Below the pieces are notes generated by a model, which had not been told where the DNA came from, searched no databases, and saw nothing but the letters and a program-made list of their open reading frames with translations. The position numbers and the translations under genes are program-made. A DNA stretch of 64,000 bases from contig CAZHLD010000007.1 in the NCBI GenBank assembly GCA_964533185.1, positions 1 to 64,000 of the forward strand. Direction: 5' to 3'. Source of the DNA: CAZHLD01 sp964533185 (lineage in GTDB: Bacteria; Acidobacteriota; Terriglobia; Acidiferrales; UBA7541). Within the stretch, counting starts at the first letter, position 1. Each line of letters opens with the position of its first letter. Shown piece by piece: positions 45,855 through 53,934 of this stretch.

Positions 45855-47297
45855 GTGAAATCGCGAACAGTTCGAATGATAGCGATCGCGGTGGCCCTGA
45901 GCGTTGGGTCTGTGCTGGCGCAGGAGGCCGAGAAGAAACCTGCGCCGAAGCCGGAGCAGAAACCAGCGCCCATGCAGCCAGGGCAGAAGGCGGTGCCGAC
46001 ACAGCCGGGGCAGACGAGCGCTCCGGGCAAGGCGCCGGCTCAAGTGAAGCCGGGCACGTCCGCGCCGGTGAAGCCTAGCACGCCGGCGGCGGATACTCCC
46101 GCGCCAGCGGCAAAGCCAGACCCGGAGGCGGAGCTGCAAAAGGCAGTGATCGAGGCGGGAAATGACCGGGCGGCGCTGGTCGGCAAGCTCGAGGAGTACC
46201 TGAAGCGCTACCCGGAGACCCCGCACAAGCCGGAGGTGTACCGGGCGATTGTGGAGGCGTCGGTGCAGTTGCGCGAGCCGAAGCGCGCGCTCGAGTATGC
46301 GGAGCGGTATGTCGCGCTGCGGCCTGACGACGCAGCCATGCTGCTCTTCGCCGTGGACCTGCTCGAGCAGGCGGGCGACGATGCCAGCCTGAGGCGGGCG
46401 GTGGGCTACGCGACGCGGGTGCTCGACCGCGTGGAGAAGGCCGGCGTGGAGCGAAAGCCGGCGCGGACTTCGCAGGAGGAGTGGGAGGCGCAGCAGAAGC
46501 GCTTGCAGATGTCGATTTACCTTGTACGCGGGCGCTTGGAGATGGAGCGGAAAAACTATGACGCGGCGGTAGCGGACCTGGACAAGAGCTACCGCTTGCA
46601 GGCGAATGCCGCGGCGGCGCTGCGGCTGGGCGAGATCGCTGAGTTGCGCGGGGAGCGGGAAAAGGCGATCGAGCAGTTCTTGGTGGCGTTCGTGCTGCCG
46701 GATCAGTTTGGCGTGCCGGTGGACCGCGTGGAAGTGCGGCGCAAGCTGGGCAACCTGTGGAAGCAGGTGCACGGCGACGAAGACGGGCTGGGGCGGCGGC
46801 TGCTCGAGACCTACGACAAGGCGGTGGCTGCGTCGAAGCCGGCGGTTACTGTTGAGCGCAATACCGGCGTGAAGGAACTGTACGGGTTTGAGCTGCGGCG
46901 ACTGGACGGCGGCGCGGCGGTGAAGCTCGGCGAAGCGAAGGGCAAGGTGCTGGTGCTGAACTTCTGGGCGACGTGGTGCCTGCCGTGCAGGGAGCTGGAG
47001 CCACTGTTTGAAAAAGTGGAGAGGCAGTATGCGGGGCCGGCGGACGTGATGTTCCTGGCCGTGAACACGGACGAGGACGAAGCGCTGGTGAAGCCGTACG
47101 TGGAGCGGGAGAAGGTGCGGTCGACCGTGGTGTTTGCCGACGGGCTCGACCAGTGGATGAAGATTGCGTCAATTCCGACGGTGATGGTGCTCGACCGCGA
47201 GGGGAAGATTATTTACCGGGCGTCGGGGTTCGCACCCGAGGGATTTGCAGAGGCTCTGAGTCAGGCGATCGAGCGGGCCAAGACCGGAGCTAGTTGA
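45855..47297 (+). CDS. Secreted thioredoxin-like (TlpA/ResA-type) protein with TPR region
   Basis: 480 aa. Signal peptide (MKSRTVRMIAIAVALSVGSV ending near Ala-Gln), a 60-residue Pro/Lys/Ala-rich linker, a helical TPR-like region (about 90-300), then a TlpA-type thioredoxin domain with the active site WCLPC (NFWATWCLPCRELEPLF) near residue 374 and cis-Pro in IASIPTVM. Probably a periplasmic thiol reductase tied to a scaffold domain. GTG start 6 nt after a TAGGAT box. Its last 8 nt overlap the convergent creatininase gene. Confidence 0.85.
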   Translation: MKSRTVRMIAIAVALSVGSVLAQEAEKKPAPKPEQKPAPMQPGQKAVPTQPGQTSAPGKAPAQVKPGTSAPVKPSTPAADTPAPAAKPDPEAELQKAVIEAGNDRAALVGKLEEYLKRYPETPHKPEVYRAIVEASVQLREPKRALEYAERYVALRPDDAAMLLFAVDLLEQAGDDASLRRAVGYATRVLDRVEKAGVERKPARTSQEEWEAQQKRLQMSIYLVRGRLEMERKNYDAAVADLDKSYRLQANAAAALRLGEIAELRGEREKAIEQFLVAFVLPDQFGVPVDRVEVRRKLGNLWKQVHGDEDGLGRRLLETYDKAVAASKPAVTVERNTGVKELYGFELRRLDGGAAVKLGEAKGKVLVLNFWATWCLPCRELEPLFEKVERQYAGPADVMFLAVNTDEDEALVKPYVEREKVRSTVVFADGLDQWMKIASIPTVMVLDREGKIIYRASGFAPEGFAEALSQAIERAKTGAS

Positions 47298-48120
47298 AGC
47301 CGGCGGCCTCCCATTTCTTCAGGGTGTCCAGAACGAGTCCTTTCACTTTGGCGACAACTTTGCGGAAATACTCATCGGCCTTTTTCTGGTCGAAGTCCTT
47401 CGGCCAGCCCTGGCCTTCCTTGTAGAGCGTGATGGATGACGGGAACGGCGTGGCGGACCAGGCGCCGGGCGCGGGATTGGGCGTGGCCATATCGCGGCCG
47501 GTGTAGAGGTCGCGATGGACGAGCTTGGGGTTGATGGCCTGAATGAAAGCGGTCTCGTTGATGGCTGCGTGGCCGCCATCTTCGCCGAACACTTCCAGAG
47601 TGACGTCGCCGGCGAGTGCCCACCACTGGATGGCGAGCGTGTTGACTTTGTGGTTGAGGGCGAGCTCGCGGGTGAGCTGCTCGAGGATGGTGGTCTGCGG
47701 GCCGCCGTGGCCGTTGATGACGATGATGTTGCGAAAGCCGTTTTTCACCATGCCTTCGAGGACGGCGCGGAGGTAGGCGCGGAAGGCGTCTTCGGGGATG
47801 TGCACGGCGCCGGGATAGGGCGCCATCGAGCCGGTGACGCCGTAGGGGATGTGTGGAGCGATGAGGGCGTTGACGTCCGGTGCGATGGCCTGTGCGATGG
47901 CGACGGGAGCGGTGTTGTCGGCACCGTTGTTGATGACGCCGTGAGGCTCAAGCGTGCCGACTGTCACGAGGACGGTTTTCGTTTTTGCGGGAACGAGCTG
48001 GCGGAATTCCATCCAGTTGAGGTCGTCCATGGAGCGGGTGGGGATTTGCTGGGCGGAACAAGGAGCAGCGAAGAGCAGGATCAGTGAGAGATTTGCAAGA
48101 TGGAGAGACTTGATTCTCAT
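47290..48120 (-). CDS. Secreted creatininase-family amidohydrolase
   Basis: 276 aa. The ATG at 48120 has GGAGG 5 nt upstream and begins a signal peptide (MRIKSLHLANLSLILLFAAP). Creatininase-fold metal ligands appear in TLEPHGVINNGAD, GHGG and FGEDGGHAAINETA. Family members open small cyclic amides (creatinine, formamidopyrimidine derivatives); the substrate here is not predictable, and export is unusual. The open frame continues upstream to 48732 but that part is non-homologous. Confidence 0.85.
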   Translation of the reverse strand: MRIKSLHLANLSLILLFAAPCSAQQIPTRSMDDLNWMEFRQLVPAKTKTVLVTVGTLEPHGVINNGADNTAPVAIAQAIAPDVNALIAPHIPYGVTGSMAPYPGAVHIPEDAFRAYLRAVLEGMVKNGFRNIIVINGHGGPQTTILEQLTRELALNHKVNTLAIQWWALAGDVTLEVFGEDGGHAAINETAFIQAINPKLVHRDLYTGRDMATPNPAPGAWSATPFPSSITLYKEGQGWPKDFDQKKADEYFRKVVAKVKGLVLDTLKKWEAAGFN

Positions 48121-48164
48121 TCGTGCCTCCAACAAAGAAATGCCAATCCTGAAAAACAACCGGG

Positions 48165-48180
48165 GGGGCGCCGGCGCCCC
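48165..48180. repeat. Perfect 16-nt GC palindrome
   Basis: GGGGCGCCGGCGCCCC between the creatininase start and the HDAC stop codon. Related in composition to the family II repeats but without a clear GTAG head beside it. Confidence 0.5.
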
Positions 48181-48208
48181 AATGCCGGACTGGGGATTGT
48201 AGCTGAGG

Positions 48209-49138
48209 TCAGCGGGGGAAGGAGGAGGATAGTTTGGTGGCGAGGTCGCGGGCGGCGAGGATGGTGTTGACGTGGATGCGGACGGTATCTTCGACGCGGC
48301 GGGCGTAGCCGCCGGCGAGAGTGATGGCCACGGGAACGCGGAGGCGACGGGCGTGCTCGTAGACGAGCGAGTCGCGGCGGCGAAGACCTTCGAGGGTGAG
48401 CGAGAGCCCGCCCAACTGATCTTCGCGGTAAGGGTCGGCGCCGCCGACATAGAAGAGCAGGTCGGGGTGAAAATCGTGGAAGGCTTGCATGAGGTGTTTT
48501 TCGAGAATGGCCAGGTAGTCGTCGTCGGAGGTGCCGTCGGCGAGGTGGAGGTCGATGTTGGAGGGCGGCTTGGGCATTGGGTAGTTGTTTTCCTGATGGA
48601 TGGAGAGAGTGAAGACGTCGGGATCTCCGGCAAAGATTTCGGCGGTGCCGTTGCCCTGGTGGACGTCGGTGTCGACGACCATGACGGTGCGGATGGCGCC
48701 GTCGGCCTGGAGACGGCGGATGGCGATGGCAACGTCGTGGATCATGCAGAAACCTTCCCCGTGTCCGGGGAAGGCGTGATGAAAGCCGCCGCCGATGTTG
48801 GCGGCGAAGCCGTCGGCGAGGGCGCGTTGCGCGGTGAGGATGGAACCACCAGCAGCGAGCCAGAAAGCTTCGACGGTTTCAGGCGAGGAAGGGATTTCGA
48901 GGCGCATCTGCTCGGTGGCGGAGAGCGTGCCGGTCTTGAGCTTACGAACCCAGTCCTGCGAGTGGACGCGGAGGACGTCGACGTCGGCGGCGGGCTCGGG
49001 CGTGAGGAAGTCTGAAGGCTCGGCGAGGCGCTCAGCCAGGAGAGTTTCGCGGACGAGGCGGTACTTTTGCGAAGGAAAGACGTGGGCGCCGAGGTGGAGG
49101 TCGTAGTGGTCGTGGTAGACGAGCTTGAAGGGGAGCAT
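48209..49138 (-). CDS. Histone deacetylase/acetoin utilisation family deacetylase
   Basis: 309 aa arginase/deacetylase-fold Zn hydrolase. Active-site motifs: GGGFHHAFPGHGEGFCMIHD (tandem His) and DTDVHQGNGT (Asp/His metal ligands), YVGGADPYREDQLGG. Bacterial members deacetylate polyamines or acyl-lysines (AcuC-like). No acetoin or acs gene is nearby. The start ATG at 49138 follows GCTCCC only. A NAD-dependent sirtuin lies 4 kb away on the same strand. Confidence 0.9.
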   Translation of the reverse strand: MLPFKLVYHDHYDLHLGAHVFPSQKYRLVRETLLAERLAEPSDFLTPEPAADVDVLRVHSQDWVRKLKTGTLSATEQMRLEIPSSPETVEAFWLAAGGSILTAQRALADGFAANIGGGFHHAFPGHGEGFCMIHDVAIAIRRLQADGAIRTVMVVDTDVHQGNGTAEIFAGDPDVFTLSIHQENNYPMPKPPSNIDLHLADGTSDDDYLAILEKHLMQAFHDFHPDLLFYVGGADPYREDQLGGLSLTLEGLRRRDSLVYEHARRLRVPVAITLAGGYARRVEDTVRIHVNTILAARDLATKLSSSFPR

Positions 49139-49207
49139 AGAGAAACGTCTTCAGCCTATCTGGAACGGCAAGGCAAATCAATCAGAGGGACAGCGCCGCT
49201 GGCCACA

Positions 49208-49230
49208 GGACAGGCTGAAGCCTGTCCCAC
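49208..49230 (-). repeat. REP palindrome (GTGG head variant)
   Basis: 9-bp stem GGACAGGCT / AGCCTGTCC with GA loop (49208-49227) followed by CAC. The stop codon of the polyprenyl synthase (CTA, 49230-49232) begins at the last base of this element. Confidence 0.8.
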
Positions 49231-50111
49231 TAGCTATCGCGGTCGAGGATGAAGTCGGGGATGGAGTGGAGGGCGCGGGCGAAGTCGGAGTTGCCCAAGC
49301 CATTGAGGCAGGCTTTGGCGCGGGCAGCGTAGTCGTGGGCAAGGAGGCGGGCGCGGTCGAGGGCGCCGGAATTGCGAACCAGGGCGGTGATCTGGTCGGG
49401 GCGGACGCTCTGGAAACCTTTCTCCTCGAGGACGGTGGCCACCAAGCGACGGCCGGACAAGTCGCCATTCTCCATGGCGTAGATGAGCGGCAGGGTAACC
49501 TTCCCTTCCTTTAGGTCGCTCAAGACCGGCTTGCCGAGCTGTTCGGGCGAAGCGGTGAAATCGAGCAGATCGTCCACTAGCTGAAAGGCGAGGCCGGAGT
49601 AACGGCCGTAGTCGGCGAGAGCCTGTTCGGCGACCTCGGACTTGCGGCCGAGCACTGCGCCTAGGCGGGCACAGCCGCTGAAGAGACAGGCGGTCTTGCG
49701 ATAGGAAAGGGCCAGCGCATCGCCTTCGGAGAGGTCCATGCGGCCGATCTTGGTGAGCTGGAGGAGCTCGCCTTCGACCATGTTCTGGGTGAGGTCGATG
49801 AGGATGTCGAGGATTTTGAAGTTGCGCTCGCGCAGGGCCATCTGGAACGACTGCATGTAGAGCCAGTCGCCGGCAAGGACGCTCATGTGGTTGCCCCAGC
49901 GGGAGTTGGCCGAGGGGCGGCCGCGGCGGGTGTCGGCGCCGTCGATGACGTCGTCGTGGATAAGGGTGGCGCTGTGAATTAGCTCGACGACGGCGGCTAG
50001 GCGGATGGCGCTGGGGCCGCGATAGCCGCAGTAGCCGGCAGAGAGCAGGAGCACTGCGGGGCGGAGACGCTTGCCGCCGCCGGTCAGAAGGTAGCTGGTG
50101 ATTTCGGCCAC
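49230..50111 (-). CDS. ispB: Polyprenyl diphosphate synthase (IspB family), start codon uncertain
   Basis: Head-to-tail condensation of isopentenyl diphosphate to long-chain prenyl diphosphate for quinones. Aspartate-rich motifs are LIHDDVIDGADTRRG (FARM) and FQLVDDLLDFT (SARM), with GGGKRLRPAVLLL at the IPP-binding site. The GTG at 50111 gives 293 aa and lacks a helix that is clearly encoded in frame just upstream (VKELFDLVRDDLALVEKEI). That extension runs back to the tatD stop at 50223 without any ATG, GTG or TTG; an ATC at 50211-50213 is preceded by GGGGGA. The real protein is probably about 327 aa. Confidence 0.9.
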   Translation of the reverse strand: MAEITSYLLTGGGKRLRPAVLLLSAGYCGYRGPSAIRLAAVVELIHSATLIHDDVIDGADTRRGRPSANSRWGNHMSVLAGDWLYMQSFQMALRERNFKILDILIDLTQNMVEGELLQLTKIGRMDLSEGDALALSYRKTACLFSGCARLGAVLGRKSEVAEQALADYGRYSGLAFQLVDDLLDFTASPEQLGKPVLSDLKEGKVTLPLIYAMENGDLSGRRLVATVLEEKGFQSVRPDQITALVRNSGALDRARLLAHDYAARAKACLNGLGNSDFARALHSIPDFILDRDS

Positions 50112-50222
50112 CGGCTCGATGGCCGAGCCGTTTTGGGCGGCAATCTCCTTTTCGACGAGGGCGAGATCGTCGCGGACGAGATCGAAGAGTTCTTTGACAG
50201 CTAGAAGGGTGATGGCGTCCCC

Positions 50223-51029
50223 CTACGCCTGCGAACCGCGGCCCGGATTGGCACTGAGCCTGAAGAAGCGACGGAAATTTTCCGCGGTGGCGGCGGCGAT
50301 CTCAGCCGAAGTGGATTTTCTCACACTTGCGAGGGTCTTTGCTACCTCGGCGACCCAGGCGGGCTCGTTGCGCTTGCCGCGGTAGGGCTGAGGGGCGAGG
50401 AAGGGCGCATCGGTCTCAATTAGCAGGTTTCCCAGAGGGAGCGCGGCGGCAACGTCGCGGAGGGGCTGCGATTTGGGGTAGGTGCAGTTGCCGGCGAAGG
50501 AGATGAGGAAACCCATGTCGAGCCCACGGCGGGCTTCGTCAAGCGTGCCGGTGAAACAATGGAAGATTCCGCCGAGACCTGACGAGCGCCAGGCGTCTTC
50601 GAGAATGGTGAGGCAGTCGGGCCAGGCGTCGCGGCAATGGATGATGATGGGCTTGCGAGCGGTGCGGGCCTGGTCGAGTTGACGACGGAAGACTTGCTGC
50701 TGGACGTCGCGCGGAGAATGATCGTAGAAATAATCGAGGCCGACTTCGCCCCAGGCGATTACTTTAGGATGCTGGGCGAGACGGTCGAGATCGGCGAAAT
50801 GGGCGTCGGTGGCGAGGCGGGCCTCGTGGGGATGGATGCCGACGGTGGCGAAGATCCAATCGTGGGATTCGGCAAAGGGGAGAGCGGCGTCGAGTTTTTC
50901 GGGGCCGGTGCCGGAGCCAATGGCGAGAATCGTGGAGACGCCGGCAGACTGAGCGCGAGAGAGCACTTCTTCGCGGTCGGAATCAAACTGCGAGAAGTCC
51001 AGATGCGCGTGAGAATCAATGAGGTCCAT
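50223..51029 (-). CDS. tatD: TatD-family metal-dependent deoxyribonuclease
   Basis: 268 aa TIM-barrel hydrolase (3'-5' exonuclease in E. coli). Metal ligands: DSHAHLDF at the N-terminus, GEVGLDYFYD, IIIHCRDAW, HCFTG, and ETDAPFLAP. The ATG at 51029 is chosen because the motif lies 7 residues downstream, as is usual. metG precedes it; a repeat copy separates them. Its stop is in the same frame as the following synthase. Confidence 0.93.
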   Translation of the reverse strand: MDLIDSHAHLDFSQFDSDREEVLSRAQSAGVSTILAIGSGTGPEKLDAALPFAESHDWIFATVGIHPHEARLATDAHFADLDRLAQHPKVIAWGEVGLDYFYDHSPRDVQQQVFRRQLDQARTARKPIIIHCRDAWPDCLTILEDAWRSSGLGGIFHCFTGTLDEARRGLDMGFLISFAGNCTYPKSQPLRDVAAALPLGNLLIETDAPFLAPQPYRGKRNEPAWVAEVAKTLASVRKSTSAEIAAATAENFRRFFRLSANPGRGSQA

Positions 51030-51046
51030 GATCGCTTTTGAAGAGG

Positions 51047-51089
51047 GATTCTTCGCCCCGACCAAAACCGTCGGGGCTCAGAATGACAC
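51047..51089 (+). repeat. Dispersed repeat family III
   Basis: GATTCTTC, stem GCCCCGAC / GTCGGGGC (51055-51062 and 51070-51077), CTCAGAATGACACC. Lies between metG and tatD; the next base begins the metG stop codon. Confidence 0.65.
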
Positions 51090-53048
51090 CTATTTTAGTC
51101 TTGAGCCGATGGGGACGTCCTCGAGAAAGCCGGCGAGGACGGGTTTGCCTTCGGGCGGAACGCTGGCCGCGACGATCATGCCGTTGGATTCGACGCCGCG
51201 CAGCTTGCGAGGCTGGAGGTTGACGACGACCACAACCTTGCGGCCGACGAGCGATTCGGGCTGATAGACCTCAGCAATGCCGGCGACGATCTGGCGGACT
51301 TCGGTGCCGATGTCGACCATGAGCTTGAGAAGTTTATCGGCGCCGGCGACTCGCTCGGCGGACTTGACCTGGCCGACGCGCATTTCGACCTTGGCAAAGT
51401 CGTCGATGGTGATGTGCGCTGGGGCGGCGGCGGGAGCAGAAGCGGCGGCGGCAGCGGTCGGAGCGGGTGGCTGGCGAAGTTCGTTTTCCATGGCTTCGAT
51501 CCTTTCGATGGTTTCGTCTTTCTGGACGCGCGGGAAGATGGCTTCGAACTTGCCGATGGCTGAGCCGGGTTTGAGTTGACCCCAGGCGAGCTGGTCAATT
51601 GATTGCTGCTCGATCCTGCCCGGCAGCCCTAACTGCTCCCAGATTCTCTGCGTGGCGTGCGGGATCACCGGATGGGCCAGCACGGCGACGATTCGCAGCC
51701 CCTCTGCTGCCGCGTAGAGCACGTGGCCAAGGCGTTCCTTCTGGGCAGGGTCTTCGGCCAGTACCCAGGGCTTTTCGTTGGTGAGGTACTTGTCCACTTC
51801 GGCGACGACCGCCCAAATGGTTTCGAGAGCGCGCGAGAAGGCGAATTGATCGTAGAGCTCGGGTGCCTGACCAAGAGCGGCCCTGGCGGTCGTTGTGACC
51901 GCGGCATCGCTTCCCGCCATGCCTGCGCTCGAGGGAGGAGGTATTTTGCCGTCACAATACTTCTCGATCATGGTGAGGGTGCGGGAGGCGAGGTTGCCGA
52001 GGCCATTGGCGAGGTCGGAGTTGTAGCGGGTGATGAGGGCGTCGCGGCTGAAGTTGCCGTCCTGGCCGAAGACCATTTCGCGCAGACAGAAATAGCGCAA
52101 GGCGTCGGCGCCGAGGACGCGAGCGATGGGCTGCGGGAGCTGGATGTTGCCGCGCGACTTGCTCATCTTTTCGCCTTCGAAGACCCACCAGCCGTGGGCG
52201 AAGACCTGCCTGGGGAGGGGCTCGCCAGCGGCCATCAAGAAAGCGGGCCAGTACACGGCGTGGAAGCGGAGAATTTCCTTGCCGATCAGGTGGAGGTCGG
52301 CGGGCCAGAACTTTTCCCACTGAGCGTGGTCATCGCCATAGCCGACGCCGGTCATGTAGCTGGTGAGGGCGTCGCCCCAGACGTAGAAGACGTGCTGCTC
52401 GTCGCCGGGCCAGGGGATGCCCCACTTGAGCGTGGTGCGGCTGACGGAGAGGTCGCGCAGGCCGCCTTCGACAAAGCGGATGACTTCGTTGCGACGCGCT
52501 TCGGGCTGGACGAATTCGGGATGCTGGCGGTAGTGCTCGAGAAGGCGGTTCTGGAATTCGCCGAGCTTGAAGAAGTAGTTTTCTTCGCGGATGCGCTCGG
52601 TGGGGCGGCCGCATTCGGGGCAGGGCGCGGAGGGCGTGGGGTCGTCCACGTACAGCTCGTCGAAGACGCAGTACTGGCCTTCGTAGTGACCCTTGTGGAT
52701 GTAGCCGGCGTCGGCGATCTTGCGGAAGAGGCGCTGGACGGCGCGGGCGTGGCGAAGCTCGGTGGTGCGGACGAAGCAATCGAAGCGCAGACCCAGATCC
52801 TCCCAGAGGCGGCGGTATTCGGCGGAGATGCGATCGGTGAACTCCTGCGGAGGAAGACCCGCGGCGCGGGCGGAACGCTCGACCTTCTGGCCGTGCTCGT
52901 CGGTGCCGGTGAGGAAGACGACTTCGAAGCCGCGCATACGCTTATAACGGGCGATGGTGTCGGCGATGATGGTCGTATAGGTGTGGCCCAGGTGCGGGCG
53001 GGCGTTGACGTAATAGATGGGCGTGGTGAGGTAGAACTTGGGCTTCAT
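51090..53048 (-). CDS. metG: Methionyl-tRNA synthetase
   Basis: 652 aa class I aminoacyl-tRNA synthetase. HIGH region is RPHLGHTYTTI, KMSKS motif is KMSKSRGN, and the C-terminus carries a Trbp111-like OB domain (VEMRVGQVKSAERV). The Zn-binding connective peptide has one full knuckle (CPECGRP) and a degenerate one (QYCVFDELY). Its ATG at 53048 overlaps the sirtuin stop. Confidence 0.97.
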   Translation of the reverse strand: MKPKFYLTTPIYYVNARPHLGHTYTTIIADTIARYKRMRGFEVVFLTGTDEHGQKVERSARAAGLPPQEFTDRISAEYRRLWEDLGLRFDCFVRTTELRHARAVQRLFRKIADAGYIHKGHYEGQYCVFDELYVDDPTPSAPCPECGRPTERIREENYFFKLGEFQNRLLEHYRQHPEFVQPEARRNEVIRFVEGGLRDLSVSRTTLKWGIPWPGDEQHVFYVWGDALTSYMTGVGYGDDHAQWEKFWPADLHLIGKEILRFHAVYWPAFLMAAGEPLPRQVFAHGWWVFEGEKMSKSRGNIQLPQPIARVLGADALRYFCLREMVFGQDGNFSRDALITRYNSDLANGLGNLASRTLTMIEKYCDGKIPPPSSAGMAGSDAAVTTTARAALGQAPELYDQFAFSRALETIWAVVAEVDKYLTNEKPWVLAEDPAQKERLGHVLYAAAEGLRIVAVLAHPVIPHATQRIWEQLGLPGRIEQQSIDQLAWGQLKPGSAIGKFEAIFPRVQKDETIERIEAMENELRQPPAPTAAAAASAPAAAPAHITIDDFAKVEMRVGQVKSAERVAGADKLLKLMVDIGTEVRQIVAGIAEVYQPESLVGRKVVVVVNLQPRKLRGVESNGMIVAASVPPEGKPVLAGFLEDVPIGSRLK

Positions 53049-53809
53049 GGCGCGCTCCCGAGGGCGCGGCGGACGATTTCAGGGAGGAGCTCGCCGGTCT
53101 TGCCGCGGAGGGAGAGGTGCGCGACGCCCGAGAGCTCGGTAAGCTCGAGGTTGATTTCGATGACGCGGGCGCCGTGCTCGAGCGCGACGCGCGGTAGTGC
53201 CGCCGCGGGATAGACCACCGAAGAAGTGCCGAGGACGAGAACCAAGTCGGCGCGGGCGGCAGCGTCGAATGCAGCGCGAAGAGTTTCTTCAGAGAGCGAT
53301 TCGCCAAACCAGACGACAGCGGGGCGAAGCATGCCGCCACATGGGCAGTAGGGCGGAAGCGGCTCGATGGGTACGCGCGTGTCGCGCTCTTCCCTGCCGC
53401 AATCGAGGCAACGGACCTTCCAAAGATCGCCGTGGAGCTTGAGGATTCGGCGGCTGCCGGCCTGCTCGTGGAGGCCGTCCACGTTCTGCGAGACCAGACA
53501 GAACTCGGACTTGGCGCGCTCGAGCTCGACCAGCGCGTGATGGCCCGGGTTTGGCGAGCAGCCGGCGTGGCCCGAGCGGCGCCAGTCGTACCACTCCCAG
53601 ACGGTTTTGGGGTCGGCGGCGAAGGCTTCCGGAGTGGCCAGCGTCTCCGGGCGGCGGTTGCGCCAGAGGCCGACGGGGCCACGAAAAGTGGGCAGCCCGC
53701 TCTCGGCCGAGACCCCGGCGCCAGTGAGCGCAACGACAGACTGCGCCGCAGCCAGCCACTCGGCAGCCTGTGCGACGGCATCCAGTTCAGAAGTGTGTGT
53801 GTGGCTCAA
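53045..53809 (-). CDS. cobB: NAD-dependent protein deacylase (sirtuin, Sir2/CobB family)
   Basis: NAD-dependent lysine deacylase, 254 aa. Rossmann NAD motif ALTGAGVSAESGLPTFRG, SQNVDGLHEQAGS, LHGDLWKVRC, Zn-ribbon with CLDCG ... CPCGG, and VWFGESL. The Tyr/Arg pair (EWYDWRR) resembles class III CobB/Sirt5 enzymes that prefer malonyl/succinyl groups. The upstream TTG at 53845 is the -35 box, so the TTG at 53809 is used here; this gives a leaderless mRNA. It precedes metG. Confidence 0.92.
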   Translation of the reverse strand: MSHTHTSELDAVAQAAEWLAAAQSVVALTGAGVSAESGLPTFRGPVGLWRNRRPETLATPEAFAADPKTVWEWYDWRRSGHAGCSPNPGHHALVELERAKSEFCLVSQNVDGLHEQAGSRRILKLHGDLWKVRCLDCGREERDTRVPIEPLPPYCPCGGMLRPAVVWFGESLSEETLRAAFDAAARADLVLVLGTSSVVYPAAALPRVALEHGARVIEINLELTELSGVAHLSLRGKTGELLPEIVRRALGSAP

Positions 53810-53816
53810 ACGAGTG

Positions 53817-53845
53817 ATATTAGGCGCGAGGGGAGAGAGTGTCAA
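53817..53845 (-). promoter_or_regulatory. Consensus sigma-70 promoter of the sirtuin-metG operon
   Basis: TTGACA (53845-53840), exactly 17 nt, TAATAT (53822-53817), then 7 nt to the TTG start codon at 53809. It is the best-formed promoter in the window. Confidence 0.8.
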
Positions 53846-53867
53846 ATGAAGCGGAAGCGTACCAAAT

Positions 53868-53891
53868 GGGCCGACTGAAGTCGGCCCCTAC
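53868..53891 (-). repeat. REP-like palindrome with GTAG head (diverged arm sequence)
   Basis: 9-bp stem GGGCCGACT / AGTCGGCCC with GA loop, then CCTAC. It has the same geometry as the REP copies at 658 and 49208 but with a different arm. Lies between the divergent sirtuin and argS genes. Confidence 0.7.
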
Positions 53892-53934
53892 AATGCGGAC
53901 GAGGATTCACCTATAATCGGGTGATTTTCGGCGG

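Noticed and set aside
48121..48732. N-terminal extension of the creatininase frame
   Set aside because: The extension is antisense-frame sequence within the deacetylase gene; the ATG at 48120 has a good Shine-Dalgarno and a signal peptide directly follows.
51657..53213. 518-codon plus-strand frame opposite metG
   Set aside because: Antisense of methionyl-tRNA synthetase; Gly/Ala/Val/Asp-rich translation typical of a shadow frame.
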